Positions 1 to 8,599 are shown, numbered from the stretch's first letter. The stretch is 64,000 nt of DNA from an uncultured Granulosicoccus sp. (GCA_947499955.1 CANMQI010000013.1:62001-126000); one strand, 5' to 3'. A program made the numbers and translations. The notes: a model not told the origin generated them from the sequence alone.

Positions 1-687
1 CGCCTGTGAAATCGCATCCAGCTCACCATTGACGCGAATTCGTATAGCCTGAAAACTGCGAGTAGCCGGATGATGATGGCGCTCCCAGCGCGGGTGAGCC
101 ACCTTCACGATTTCGGCCAGCTGGCCGGTGCGAAGAATGGGCTCGACAGCACGCGCAGCAATGATCGCACCGGCTATGCGCCGCGCGTATCGCTCTTCTC
201 CGTACTCTCTCAGCACCTGCACCAGTTCACCCTCATCCACACTTGCCAGCCACTGCGCGGCAGATACTCCACTTGTCGGATCCATGCGCATGTCAAGTTC
301 ACCATCGCGGGAAAAGCCGAAACCACGCTCGGCCACATCCAACTGTGGCGATGACACACCCAGGTCCATCAGCAACCCGTCCACTTCCCCAAACCAACCC
401 TCTTGCTGCAGCACTTCGCGCATGTCGGCAAAGTTTGCCTGGCGAATCGAGAACCTCGACTCATGGGCGAACCGCGCATGCGCATCTGCAATGGCTTCCG
501 GATCTCTGTCCAGTGCCAATAGCTGACCGGCTTCTCCGAGCCGTGACAGCAGGTACCCACTGTGGCCGCCACGACCATAAGTGGCATCCACATACTTCCC
601 ATCTTCCACCGGCGCCAGAAAATCGACGGCCTCGTGCATCAATACAGGGACGTGACTCGCCACTGCCCTGTTGTCATTGGCATTCAT
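1..687 (-). CDS. rsmH: 16S rRNA (cytosine-1402-N4) methyltransferase RsmH, N-terminal 229 codons
   Basis: RsmH (MraW) uses S-adenosylmethionine to methylate N4 of C1402 in the 16S rRNA P site. The reading frame runs off the left edge of the window, so only the N-terminal part is present. The translation starts MNANDNRAVASHVPVLMHEA and continues with a SAM-binding glycine loop (DATYGRGGHS), then LLALDRDPEA and LLMDLGVSSPQLD, all typical of the family. The ATG overlaps the mraZ stop codon as TGATG, which indicates translational coupling. It is the second gene of the division and cell-wall cluster, transcribed leftward from the promoter upstream of mraZ. Identity is secure; the C-terminus is not visible. 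Confidence 0.96.
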   Translation of the reverse strand, partial: MNANDNRAVASHVPVLMHEAVDFLAPVEDGKYVDATYGRGGHSGYLLSRLGEAGQLLALDRDPEAIADAHARFAHESRFSIRQANFADMREVLQQEGWFGEVDGLLMDLGVSSPQLDVAERGFGFSRDGELDMRMDPTSGVSAAQWLASVDEGELVQVLREYGEERYARRIAGAIIAARAVEPILRTGQLAEIVKVAHPRWERHHHPATRSFQAIRIRVNGELDAISQA

Positions 688-1154
688 CAGAAGGAGATAT
701 TCAGCAGTTCGGCCGGCGCGTCGGCAGAGTTCGGATCAGACTCTTCCTGCTTCCACTTATCGCACTCTTGTTCCCACGACTGCTCATCCCACAACTCGAA
801 TTTATTGCCCTGACCTATCAGAAAAGCCTTGCGACCTATCCCCGCGTATTCCCTGAGCTCGGCCGGGAGCAACATTCGCCCCGTGGCGTCCAGCTCCAAC
901 TCGGTTGCATAACCGATGAAGAGCCTCTGGACTTTTCGTGCTTCTGCCGAGTGATTCGGCAGCTCCATGAGCTTGCGCTCGATTTCTTCGTAAATGGCCA
1001 TTGGATAAATCAGAAGACAGGCTGCAGATCGGTTGTCCACCGTGACGACCAGATCCTTGATGGCGTTCTTGTCCAGATTGTCTCGATGATTTTTGGGCAT
1101 GGCGAGGCGTCCCTTGGCGTCAACACTCAATTTTGTTATGCCTCGAAATCGCAT
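687..1154 (-). CDS. mraZ: Transcriptional regulator MraZ
   Basis: MraZ is a ring-forming DNA-binding protein with two AbrB-like SpoVT folds; it represses its own division/cell-wall operon. The 155-residue product starts MRFRGITKLSVDAKGRLAMP, the family N-terminus, and carries the second repeat near LELDATGRMLLPAELREYAG. An in-frame start 14 codons upstream exists, but the family start is the ATG at 1154. The C-terminus is acidic and somewhat extended (EEQ/SDPNSADAPAELLNISF region). The stop overlaps the rsmH start. Its own binding-site array lies directly upstream, so autoregulation is very likely. Confidence 0.96.
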   Translation of the reverse strand: MRFRGITKLSVDAKGRLAMPKNHRDNLDKNAIKDLVVTVDNRSAACLLIYPMAIYEEIERKLMELPNHSAEARKVQRLFIGYATELELDATGRMLLPAELREYAGIGRKAFLIGQGNKFELWDEQSWEQECDKWKQEESDPNSADAPAELLNISF

Positions 1155-1162
1155 GTTGCGTT

Positions 1163-1205
1163 GCCAAAAAACCCACTTTTCACCACCAAATGGCACTGAG
1201 CCCCA
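1163..1205 (-). promoter_or_regulatory. MraZ box array (five repeats, 10-bp period)
   Basis: Read on the minus strand, TGGG, TGCC, TGGT, TGGG and TGGC occur in succession. The first four start at 1205, 1195, 1185 and 1175, exactly 10 bp apart, and the fifth starts at 1166. MraZ is known to bind direct TGGG-type repeats on this helical period. The array begins immediately after the -10 element and ends 8 bp before the mraZ start, so bound MraZ would cover the transcription start. Confidence 0.75.
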
Positions 1206-1233
1206 CTATACGACCCCTGTACTGCACGGTCAA
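1205..1233 (-). promoter_or_regulatory. Sigma-70 promoter of the mraZ-rsmH (division/cell wall) operon
   Basis: On the minus strand, TTGACC (1233-1228) and TATAGT (1210-1205) are separated by exactly 17 bp. Each hexamer differs from consensus at one position. Position and spacing are ideal for a promoter firing just upstream of the MraZ boxes. Confidence 0.8.
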
Positions 1234-1726
1234 TGAAAAACGGACGCTAAGTCCATGTTTTTCCTTGCAAAGAGGTATATTTATGTTACGCGATAGGCCT
1301 ATAGCAATATCAATGACTTACAAGTGTTTCACAGAATTGGCGTGAGAAGAAGGGAGAATTGGCTCACATTTGCCTGCAGGACTGGACGAACGTTGCAGAT
1401 AGTTTGCAATTGCTTGCGAGACGAGCCGGATGCAAGTGACAACACCCACTGGCTGCAACGTTTCAAGGCAGTAATGTCAAATTGGGTGGCTATTTTTAAA
1501 GGCCGAATCGAGGCACTTCAGAGCACCATTCGGAGGAATCGGGCACCCGATTGCCGATCGGAACCGTGTCACAGCAAGTAACATCGAAACACTGTTTCAT
1601 TCTCGTTCAGTAAACAGCCAGACAGCCGATTTGACAAGGACAGCTCCAGAAAACCGGCGAGAACTGCTTGTGAAGGAAATCGAACTAGAGAACATCAAAC
1701 GGTGGATTACCGCCGGCAACAACAAG
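1234..1726. other. Non-coding stretch, no clear feature
   Basis: This region separates the leftward mraZ operon from the rightward zinc-ribbon gene. It is less GC-rich than its surroundings. The short frames here lack family features. The end (about 1631-1726) is open in the frame of the next gene and might be an N-terminal extension starting at TTG 1631 or GTG 1670. Confidence 0.5.
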
Positions 1727-2503
1727 ATGTCTCACCCTGTTTCGATCAATACGATCTGCCCGGGATGCCACATGAACGTCGCCTTTGCCACCCGACGCCG
1801 TCACTACGACCCGCAGCGGGACACGCTGGCATTCTCCTCGGAGTGCCCTGCCTGCAACCTGGTCACACATTTCTGGATGACCCACATGACTTCCATGACG
1901 GACGACAGTCAGGACGTGCCGACCTCGCTGTACATGCTGCCGGCAGCCGAATCCCGTCTCAACCTGTCTGCAATCAGCGAGCTGCTGCCGGACAACGCTC
2001 TCCAGTATTGTGCTTCGACGCAGGATGTCTTTCAGTCAGGGAACTTCACTGCCACCCGGGTCATGGTCCAGTCAACTCTGGATTCCATCTTCACCGGCTT
2101 CCTGCCGCACGGCAACAGCCACACCACCCTGTACAAGACGGTTCAGGACTCGCTACCGTCAATGGGGCTGGACGAGCCTCTCAGGAAGCTGGCGGCCTCA
2201 CTCAGAAAAGGTGAACCGCTGGATCTGCTGCTCAGAAACCCTGACCCGGCATCGCCGGAAACAGCGGAAGTGCTGATGAGACTGGTGGAAAAGCTGGTCA
2301 ACTTCCTGTACGTCATTCCTCAGGAATTTCACGAGCTGGACCAGCAACTGACCGAGTTGAGCCGACAGCTCCCACCCTCCAGCAAGGTGTTCGAATCAGG
2401 CAGGAACGGCGAGGAGTCAGCATCGGACCCTGTCGCGACTTCGGACACGGAGTCTGAGCAGGCGGCACCCGCCGACACTGAAGACCAGCAACACGCTGCG
2501 TAA
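1727..2503 (+). CDS. CpXC-type zinc-ribbon protein of unknown function
   Basis: The 258-residue product begins MSHPVSINTICPGCHMNV. Two CPxC pairs follow (ICPGC near residue 10 and ECPACN about 33 residues later), the arrangement of the CpXC domain, which presumably binds one zinc ion. The rest is helical without recognisable catalytic motifs, and the last ~40 residues are acidic and low-complexity (EESASDPVATSDTESEQAAP region). I chose the ATG at 1727; TTG at 1631 would add 32 plausible residues, and no start has a strong Shine-Dalgarno sequence. No function can be assigned. It is convergent with rnpB. Confidence 0.7.
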   Translation: MSHPVSINTICPGCHMNVAFATRRRHYDPQRDTLAFSSECPACNLVTHFWMTHMTSMTDDSQDVPTSLYMLPAAESRLNLSAISELLPDNALQYCASTQDVFQSGNFTATRVMVQSTLDSIFTGFLPHGNSHTTLYKTVQDSLPSMGLDEPLRKLAASLRKGEPLDLLLRNPDPASPETAEVLMRLVEKLVNFLYVIPQEFHELDQQLTELSRQLPPSSKVFESGRNGEESASDPVATSDTESEQAAPADTEDQQHAA

Positions 2504-2514
2504 GGCCAGGCAGC

Positions 2515-2538
2515 GCAGCGGGCCACCAGGCCCGCTGC
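2515..2538. terminator. Hairpin between the zinc-ribbon gene and rnpB
   Basis: A perfect 10-bp stem, GCAGCGGGCC with GGCCCGCTGC, encloses a 4-base loop. It lies between the converging zinc-ribbon gene and the 3' end of rnpB. There is no U-tract on either strand, so it may be a processing or bidirectional stop element rather than a canonical intrinsic terminator. Confidence 0.5.
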
Positions 2539-2552
2539 GGGCTCGAAAGAAA

Positions 2553-2933
<381 letters not shown>

Positions 2934-2941
2934 CAGCGCGG

Positions 2942-2950
2942 ATGGTATCA
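2942..2950 (-). promoter_or_regulatory. Possible extended -10 for rnpB overlapping the rsmI stop codon
   Basis: TGATACCAT on the minus strand has the TGn extension followed by TACCAT (4/6 to consensus). The first three bases are the rsmI stop codon. Eight bases separate it from the inferred rnpB 5' end, the right distance for initiation. No convincing -35 is seen. Confidence 0.4.
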
Positions 2951-3805
2951 CCGTCCTTGCAGCTTTAGGGCGCGATCGTAGGCTTGTTTCTTGGTAATGG
3001 AGCACAACTCTGCTGCACACTTGGCTGCGGTCTTCACCGGCAGGTGTGGAAGCAAAACGGACAGGGTCTTGTCCAGATCAGCCGCCTGGGCCTGAGAGCC
3101 TTGCTCCGTGTCATCTTCAGCGTGCCCGGCGATGACCAGAACGAATTCTCCGCGTTGCTGATTGGCCTCACTCTCTACCCTTGCCAGTACCTCGGGCAAG
3201 GTGCCATGAATGAGGGTCTCGAAGCGCTTGGTCAGCTCTCTACCCAGGGTAATCAGACGCTGATCACCAAATTGCTCGACCATGTCACGCAGACTGTCGA
3301 CGATACGATGAGGTGATTCGTAGATGACCAGGGTATGGGGCACCGATTGCAGCGCCTGCAACCAACTCTGGCGAGCCGAACTGCGAGCCGGTGGAAAGCC
3401 GACAAATTGAAATCGGTCGGTAGGCAAACCTGAGACACTGAGGGCTGCAGTCACGGCACAGGCCCCTGGCACCGGGGACACCCTGATACCCGCGGCCTGG
3501 CAAGCTCTCACAAGCTTGAATCCGGGGTCGCTGATCAGAGGCGTACCCGCATCCGTGATCAGAGCCGCCGATGCGCCACCGGACAAATGTTCGATGACAG
3601 CCGCCGATCGAGCCTCTTCATTATGTTCATGAAGCGTCCAGACACGGGTTTCGATGCCATGATGTCGCAGCAGGGGTAAACTATGACGCGTATCTTCCGC
3701 GTATATCCGGTCCACCTGCTGCAAGGTCTGGATTGCGCGGGCCGACATATCGTCACGATGCCCGATGGGCGTTGCCACAATGTAAAGAGTATTCTCCGAC
3801 GACAT
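2948..3805 (-). CDS. rsmI: 16S rRNA (cytidine-1402-2'-O) methyltransferase RsmI
   Basis: RsmI is a tetrapyrrole-methylase-fold enzyme that 2'-O-methylates C1402 of 16S rRNA, the nucleotide RsmH modifies on N4; both genes are in this window. The 285-residue protein starts MSSENTLYIVATPIGHRDD, then has YAEDTRHS, ALITDAGTPLISDPG and SPVPGACAVTAALSVSGL, all diagnostic. The in-frame extension upstream of 3805 is rejected because the family begins shortly before LYIVATPIG. Its start codon overlaps the lpoA start on the other strand. It ends just before rnpB. The Shine-Dalgarno sequence is weak (AGGT). Confidence 0.96.
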   Translation of the reverse strand: MSSENTLYIVATPIGHRDDMSARAIQTLQQVDRIYAEDTRHSLPLLRHHGIETRVWTLHEHNEEARSAAVIEHLSGGASAALITDAGTPLISDPGFKLVRACQAAGIRVSPVPGACAVTAALSVSGLPTDRFQFVGFPPARSSARQSWLQALQSVPHTLVIYESPHRIVDSLRDMVEQFGDQRLITLGRELTKRFETLIHGTLPEVLARVESEANQQRGEFVLVIAGHAEDDTEQGSQAQAADLDKTLSVLLPHLPVKTAAKCAAELCSITKKQAYDRALKLQGR

Positions 3806-5780
3806 GATTGACCTGACAAGCCTGCGACACCCTGCGCGACGCCGTGCCCGACTGACGCTGGTGTTGTTGTTGACCAGCGCACTGGCCGGCATTCTGACCG
3901 GCTGCGTCACTCCGGCAGGAGCACCGCTGGCTGACAATCCGATGAACGCGAGAATAACAGACCCGGCCGCACGACGGCAGTTGCAACTGGGGCAACCGGT
4001 TGCCGCCGCCGATATCTACAGCAAACGGGCTGCCCGCAGCCGCGACCCTGAGCAGCAGCAGGATTATCTGCTGCTGGCAGCCGAGATCCTGTTCGATCGC
4101 AATCTGGGAGTCGAGGGCGAGGAGCGACTCGCACAGGTTCCGGCAGAACTGGCCACACCTGAACTGACCCAGCGGCGCGACATTCTCACAGCCAAGAGTC
4201 ATGTGTTCAAGGGTGACGCCGAGGCGGCACTGGCCGCACTGCCCGACCCGGAGTACATGGACAACCCCTTCCAGCGAGCGCGTCTGTACGAGACTCGCGC
4301 CCAGGCCTACAACATCCTGCAGGACCCGGACAACGAGCTGATAGCCCGAATCGAGCTCGAAAACCAGATCAACACCCCCGAGATCATTCAGCGCGGCCAT
4401 GAACAGATATGGCAACTGCTCACCTCACAGTCTCAGGCAACGTTGCGCAGCATGACGACCAATGTGAGAGGCGATGTCTATCAAGGCTGGATCGAGCTGG
4501 CGCTGGTGCACGCCTCGGCAGGTGCCGATACCGACAAGCAGCGCAGCGGAATCGATTTATGGCAGGAACGATTTCCGCTTCACCCCGCCAACCCCGGATT
4601 CGTGACAACGCTGTTCACGCCCAACGGTTTCGAGATGAAGACCGATGGACAACCGGTTTCCCAAGTCGCTGTATTACTGCCCTTGTCCGGTAGCAGCACC
4701 GCAACCGTCGCCGCTGCCATTCGCGATGGCATCGTTGCAGCCTACGAGGAGTCGGGCAAATCACGCGCCACCCCGACATTGCGATTCTACGATGTCGGCG
4801 ACAACCCCGGCTACGTTCGCACCGCCTACAACAATGCCATCAATGACGGTGCCGATGCTGTCATCGGACCGCTGCGCAAGGAGGCCGTCGCCGCGATCGT
4901 ATCGCAAAGAGAAGTGCCGGTTCCCACCATCACCCTCAATACCGTCGAATCATCAGGCCTGAGCGGCAATACCAGCAACATCATCCAGTTCGGACTAGCG
5001 CCGGAGGATGAAGCTCGTGCAGCAGCCTCGCGGGCAATCGGCCTCGGACTCAAGAACGCCATCGTATTGCAGTCCAGCGACTCGCGTGGCGATCGTGAAA
5101 CGCGCGCCTTCCAGGACGCCATGTTCCTGTACGGCGGCGATGTCGTGCACGTGGCCGTCCTGCCCGAGGACAGCTACGACTACTCCGAGCAGATCAAGGA
5201 AGCCTTGTCCATCGACAAGAGTGATGGTCGCTTTCGACTGCTCAGCAGTACCATTGGCGAAAAACTGTTCTTCGAGCCCTCCATCAGAAATGACGTGGAC
5301 GTCATCTTTCTCGCCATTACATCCGAACAGGCTCGCTCGGTGCGCCCGCAACTGGATTTCTTCCATGCCCGCGATATCACGCGACTGGGCACGTCTCGCG
5401 TAGCATCGCTGAGTGATGATCAGAAGAACAACCAGGATCTGAACTCCATCGCGTATCCGGATGCCCCCTGGGTTCTGAGAGAATCCATGCAGAAGGATCC
5501 GCTGTACCAGAGCATTCGACAGAACTTCCCATCGGCTGACGGCGCCTATGCCAAGCTCTACGCATTGGGTGCGGATGCCTGGCAGCTGGTCTCGAATCTC
5601 GACGCCCTGACTCGAGGTGAAAGACTGCAAGGCTACACTGGCGCCCTGGAGCTCAGCCCTGAAGGTCATATCAGGCGATATCTGGACTGGGCCCAGTATG
5701 TCGATGGCATCAGTACGCCGGTCGACAGTGTGGACGCCCCACCGCTGCCGTCCATTCGGGCCGGCAGCATCACGAATTGA
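3804..5780 (+). CDS. lpoA: Penicillin-binding protein activator LpoA (outer-membrane lipoprotein)
   Basis: LpoA is an outer-membrane lipoprotein that reaches through the periplasm and activates the peptidoglycan synthase PBP1A. The 658-residue product has a basic N-region, a hydrophobic segment and a lipobox ending LTGC with Cys34. A helical TPR-like N-domain (about residues 50-260) is followed by a periplasmic-binding-protein-like domain (VAVLLPLSGSSTATVAAAIRDG at about residue 285; VIGPLRKEAV later). Length is close to E. coli LpoA (678). There is no other start before the lipobox, so translation must begin at the ATG that overlaps the rsmI start. It is followed by yraN, as in other gammaproteobacteria. 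Confidence 0.93.
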   Translation: MIDLTSLRHPARRRARLTLVLLLTSALAGILTGCVTPAGAPLADNPMNARITDPAARRQLQLGQPVAAADIYSKRAARSRDPEQQQDYLLLAAEILFDRNLGVEGEERLAQVPAELATPELTQRRDILTAKSHVFKGDAEAALAALPDPEYMDNPFQRARLYETRAQAYNILQDPDNELIARIELENQINTPEIIQRGHEQIWQLLTSQSQATLRSMTTNVRGDVYQGWIELALVHASAGADTDKQRSGIDLWQERFPLHPANPGFVTTLFTPNGFEMKTDGQPVSQVAVLLPLSGSSTATVAAAIRDGIVAAYEESGKSRATPTLRFYDVGDNPGYVRTAYNNAINDGADAVIGPLRKEAVAAIVSQREVPVPTITLNTVESSGLSGNTSNIIQFGLAPEDEARAAASRAIGLGLKNAIVLQSSDSRGDRETRAFQDAMFLYGGDVVHVAVLPEDSYDYSEQIKEALSIDKSDGRFRLLSSTIGEKLFFEPSIRNDVDVIFLAITSEQARSVRPQLDFFHARDITRLGTSRVASLSDDQKNNQDLNSIAYPDAPWVLRESMQKDPLYQSIRQNFPSADGAYAKLYALGADAWQLVSNLDALTRGERLQGYTGALELSPEGHIRRYLDWAQYVDGISTPVDSVDAPPLPSIRAGSITN

Positions 5781-5901
5781 TCAGCATTCTCCACAACATG
5801 AGCTGATACCCGCAGACGGACAGCAATCAAGGATGCGGCACGGGGCACGGTAGCCCGGCTCATGCCGCCAGTAGCAACCCACGAGGCAAGGAGGCCTTGC
5901 A

Positions 5902-6291
5902 ATGCAGACACGGGAACGTGGCAATATCGCTGAATCTCTGGCGCTGACATGGTTCGAACACCATGGTTATCGCCTGATCGAGGCCAATTACAACCGCCGG
6001 ATCGGCGAGATCGACCTGGTCATGCAGCACCCTGACAATGACACCATTGTCTTTGTCGAGGTCCGTTTCCGATCTCGACAGAGCTTCGGTGGCGCCCTGG
6101 AGAGTGTCGACTTTCGCAAGCAGAAGAAACTGCGAAGAACCGCCAATGCCTGGCTGCAGCAACACGCAGACAGCATGACGCCCGCGCGGATCGATGTGCT
6201 GGCACTGTGCCCCGCGGATGACAATACGCCTGCGCAGCAGCGCTGGCAGTCTCATCAGGTGAACTGGGTAATCAGTGCGGTGGAAGAATGA
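5902..6291 (+). CDS. yraN: UPF0102 family endonuclease-like protein YraN
   Basis: The 129-residue YraN family protein has a restriction-endonuclease-like fold of unknown cellular role. It shows the family N-terminus MQTRERGNIAESLALTW, then RIGEIDLVMQH and VFVEVRFRSR, which hold the E-x(n)-D-x(n)-ExR residues of the PD-(D/E)XK core. The Shine-Dalgarno AAGGAGG lies about 8 bases upstream. It lies 120 bp downstream of lpoA in the same direction. Confidence 0.93.
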   Translation: MQTRERGNIAESLALTWFEHHGYRLIEANYNRRIGEIDLVMQHPDNDTIVFVEVRFRSRQSFGGALESVDFRKQKKLRRTANAWLQQHADSMTPARIDVLALCPADDNTPAQQRWQSHQVNWVISAVEE

Positions 6292-6381
6292 TCGACACCC
6301 CTTGCATCGACAAGGCCTGCATGGAGCACTCTGGCTGACATTGCCGGAATGGTACTGACGGGAATCGCACTGCAATAAAGA

Positions 6382-7263
6382 TCAGACGTTGTCGACAGTT
6401 TTCTTCAATCTCGTCGACTTGCCTGATTTCTTCGACTTGCCCGGCCTCGTCTTCAGGGCTGGCAGGGTTTTCAGCACATCATCACGAAGCAGATTGAGCA
6501 GACCCGCGGTATACATGATCTGGTTTCTGTTCACGGATGCCGACTCGAATTCGCTGACCCCGGAGATCTTGCGACGCAACTTGAGCATGGACTGCTCCAG
6601 ATAACCAACCGAGGTTCCCAGCGAAAAGGCAATATCCTCCGTGGACAGCCCGGAGGCCAGACCCAGCGCATACCCCAACTGCTTGGTGTTGAATGAATCA
6701 AGCAGGGGTTGGGAGAACGTGTTCGAGTAGGCAGGGCTGGCCATCACCAGATTGTGGAACAGACTGGTCCGCATTTCGAGCGCCGGCAAGGCAAGCTGCT
6801 TGAGCTTTTCGAAATTGCGTCCTTCATGGCTGATGATGGTAGCAGCAGCCACCCCACGTTCATCCGACATCAGGGGAATGGTCAGACCATGCTTCATACC
6901 GTGGGCGCGGGCAACATCCATGACCTCACGACTAGCAGCATCGCGCGTGATGAACTGGTTGCAGATTTCCCCATCCCAGTCGAGCGTGTCCTGCACGCCT
7001 TCCTTCAATGCCGCGATCAAAGGGTCGATGTTGTAGAACTGCGCGTCCTGATAATGAGACAGGAAAGCCGGATCGTAGCCGCTCGATACGATGTATACCG
7101 GCTTGATCTGAAAACTGGTCTGGATGATGGCCTGCGGAATGATGCTGTACAACACAGCGTCAAAGCCCAGACGGACAACCTCGGCCTGGTAGACCTCAAA
7201 GGCCATCTCGAAAGAATCTGCCCTGAGCAGTGCATTCACATAGTCGTGCAAACTATCTTGCAT
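6382..7263 (-). CDS. Orphan LuxR-family regulator with autoinducer-binding-like domain
   Basis: The 293-residue protein has an N-terminal region typical of LuxR autoinducer-binding domains (about residues 15-165, including FDAVLYSIIPQ, HYQDAQFYNIDP and HGMKHGLTIPL). A C-terminal LuxR-like helix-turn-helix follows at about residues 205-260 (SGLSTEDIAFSLGTSVGYLEQSMLKL). The helix-turn-helix lacks the usual LTxRE and TVxxH signature residues, and a lysine-rich tail follows (RPGKSKKSGKSTRLKKTV). The ATG at 7263 starts the domain; an upstream in-frame start is unlikely. There is no luxI-type synthase nearby, so this would be a LuxR solo. In Pseudomonas other genes occupy this slot. Confidence 0.8.
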   Translation of the reverse strand: MQDSLHDYVNALLRADSFEMAFEVYQAEVVRLGFDAVLYSIIPQAIIQTSFQIKPVYIVSSGYDPAFLSHYQDAQFYNIDPLIAALKEGVQDTLDWDGEICNQFITRDAASREVMDVARAHGMKHGLTIPLMSDERGVAAATIISHEGRNFEKLKQLALPALEMRTSLFHNLVMASPAYSNTFSQPLLDSFNTKQLGYALGLASGLSTEDIAFSLGTSVGYLEQSMLKLRRKISGVSEFESASVNRNQIMYTAGLLNLLRDDVLKTLPALKTRPGKSKKSGKSTRLKKTVDNV

Positions 7264-7336
7264 GTAAATCGTCCTGATGTTAGCAAGTTGCCGTCCGACA
7301 CTCTGGAACCGCCTGAGACCCTGGCGGACGTCAGTC

Positions 7337-7350
7337 TGTCGAACTCGACA
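7337..7350. promoter_or_regulatory. 14-bp palindrome upstream of the luxR-type gene, candidate operator
   Basis: TGTCGAACTCGACA has perfect 6-bp arms around a 2-bp centre. It lies 3 bp downstream of the -10 element of the best promoter for the luxR-type gene, covering the likely transcription start. A dimeric regulator such as the LuxR protein could bind here. This is shorter than a classical 18-20 bp lux box, so the binder is unknown. Confidence 0.4.
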
Positions 7351-7353
7351 AAA

Positions 7354-7381
7354 ATCATAACACCTATGAACATTAATACAA
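7354..7381 (-). promoter_or_regulatory. Promoter of the luxR-type gene (extended -10)
   Basis: On the minus strand, TTGTAT (7381-7376) is followed after 16 bp by TATGAT (7359-7354), with a TGT extension directly before the -10. It lies about 90 bp upstream of the ATG at 7263. Confidence 0.55.
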
Positions 7382-7446
7382 TGCAATGTCTGTGGTTTTG
7401 AGACTTTCCTCTCACGGAGTCAGACAGGACACAGCAGCATGCTGCC

Positions 7447-7866
7447 CTATTTGACGATCTTCAGGCTGGGTCGCTTTGCTTCTGCAGGTGGCTTGGGTGC
7501 CGTGTCGATATCCGGCTTGCCAGGGCCACCCGGGTTGGGATCGGGCGGCGTCGTATCATCCTGCTCGCCAAACATCATGCCCTGCCCGTTCTCGCGTGCG
7601 TAGATTGCCAATACACTGACAACGGGTACATGCACATCCATGGCGGTACCACTGAAACGGGCATTGAATGTCACCGCCTCGTTGCCAAGCACCAGGCTAT
7701 GTGTAGCCTCAGGACTGATATTGAGGATGATGCGACCGTTTTCGACGAAGGCACGTGGCACCTCGACCATCTCCAGTGATGTATCCACCAGCATGTAGGG
7801 GGTGAACCCGTTATCCACGATCCACTCATAGAGCGCTCGGATAAGATACGGTCGGCTGGAAGTCAT
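7447..7866 (-). CDS. sspB: ClpXP specificity-enhancing factor SspB
   Basis: SspB delivers ssrA-tagged proteins to ClpXP. The 139-residue protein starts MTSSRPYLIRALYEWIVDNGFTPYM; the SSRPYL...ALYEWI...TP motif, NISPEATHSL and FNARFSGT are diagnostic of the substrate-binding domain. A flexible linker rich in P, D and G follows, ending in a basic/hydrophobic tail (RPSLKIVK) that matches the known ClpX-binding tail. The start overlaps the sspA stop by 4 bp. Confidence 0.95.
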   Translation of the reverse strand: MTSSRPYLIRALYEWIVDNGFTPYMLVDTSLEMVEVPRAFVENGRIILNISPEATHSLVLGNEAVTFNARFSGTAMDVHVPVVSVLAIYARENGQGMMFGEQDDTTPPDPNPGGPGKPDIDTAPKPPAEAKRPSLKIVK

Positions 7867-8489
7867 GAGTGCTCCATTTCGCGTTCAACAACGCTCAAAC
7901 TGGCCTGAAAACCCGGGCGCGCAAACATGCGCCTGGCATACTGCATGACCGGTGCAGCTGCTTCAGGCAGTACGATGCCATAAGCCGGCAGGCGCCACAA
8001 TAGCGGAGCCAGCGTTGCATCCAGTATCGAATATTCTTCACTGAAAAAATACGGCATGGCAGCGAACACATCACTGGCAGCCGCTAGAGATTCACCCAGC
8101 ATGGTAGCTGCGGTCTCGGGCGATCTGTCTGATTGTGCGGCATCGGGCCGCAGAGAATACCAGTCGACGCCGATACGATACAGCGCAAGCCGGGTTCTGG
8201 CACGGGATATCGGATCAACCGGCATCATCGGCGGGTGCGGATAACGCTCATCCAGATAGTCGATGATGACCCGAGTGTCGTATAGCAGCAGTTCACGATC
8301 AATCAGCGCCGGCAAGTGCCCGGAGGGGTTCAACCGTGCAAACTCTGCATCCGGAACCTTGGGGTCATGAGCTCGAATATCGGTAGCCAGATCCTTTTCT
8401 GCCAATACCAGTCTGACCCGATGACTGTGGATGCTGGAAGCATCCGAGTACAACACAATAGCGGAATGTCGATTGGCGCTAGCAGTCAA
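7863..8489 (-). CDS. sspA: Stringent starvation protein A (GST-fold RNA polymerase-associated protein)
   Basis: SspA has a glutathione-S-transferase fold, binds RNA polymerase and affects stationary-phase and acid-stress transcription. Visible motifs are IVLYSDASSIHSHRVRLVLAEK near the N-terminus, LNPSGHLPALIDRE, LLYDTRVIIDYLDERYPHPP and DATLAPLLWRLP. I chose TTG at 8489 (208 residues; E. coli has 212) because AAGAGGA sits 6 bases upstream and the family begins here. The longer frame to 8552 would run through a strong hairpin. It forms an operon with sspB (4-bp overlap), and petC lies upstream. Confidence 0.92.
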   Translation of the reverse strand: MTASANRHSAIVLYSDASSIHSHRVRLVLAEKDLATDIRAHDPKVPDAEFARLNPSGHLPALIDRELLLYDTRVIIDYLDERYPHPPMMPVDPISRARTRLALYRIGVDWYSLRPDAAQSDRSPETAATMLGESLAAASDVFAAMPYFFSEEYSILDATLAPLLWRLPAYGIVLPEAAAPVMQYARRMFARPGFQASLSVVEREMEHS

Positions 8490-8511
8490 TGGGAATCCTC
8501 TTCGTGAGAGA

Positions 8512-8543
8512 CACGATGGGCCATCTTTCGATGACCCATCGTG
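8512..8543 (-). terminator. Strong GAAA-tetraloop hairpin between petC and sspA
   Basis: The transcript forms a 14-bp stem (CACGATGGGTCATC paired with GATGGCCCATCGTG, one U-G pair) closed by a GAAA tetraloop. It lies 57 bases after the petC stop and 22 bases before the sspA start. No U-tract follows, so it could be an mRNA-stabilising or processing element, or an attenuator, rather than a terminator. Confidence 0.6.
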
Positions 8544-8599
8544 CCGGATCACAGCGCTCTGTCGGCACTGCCATCGCTGTCAACATAACACCGCAATGG

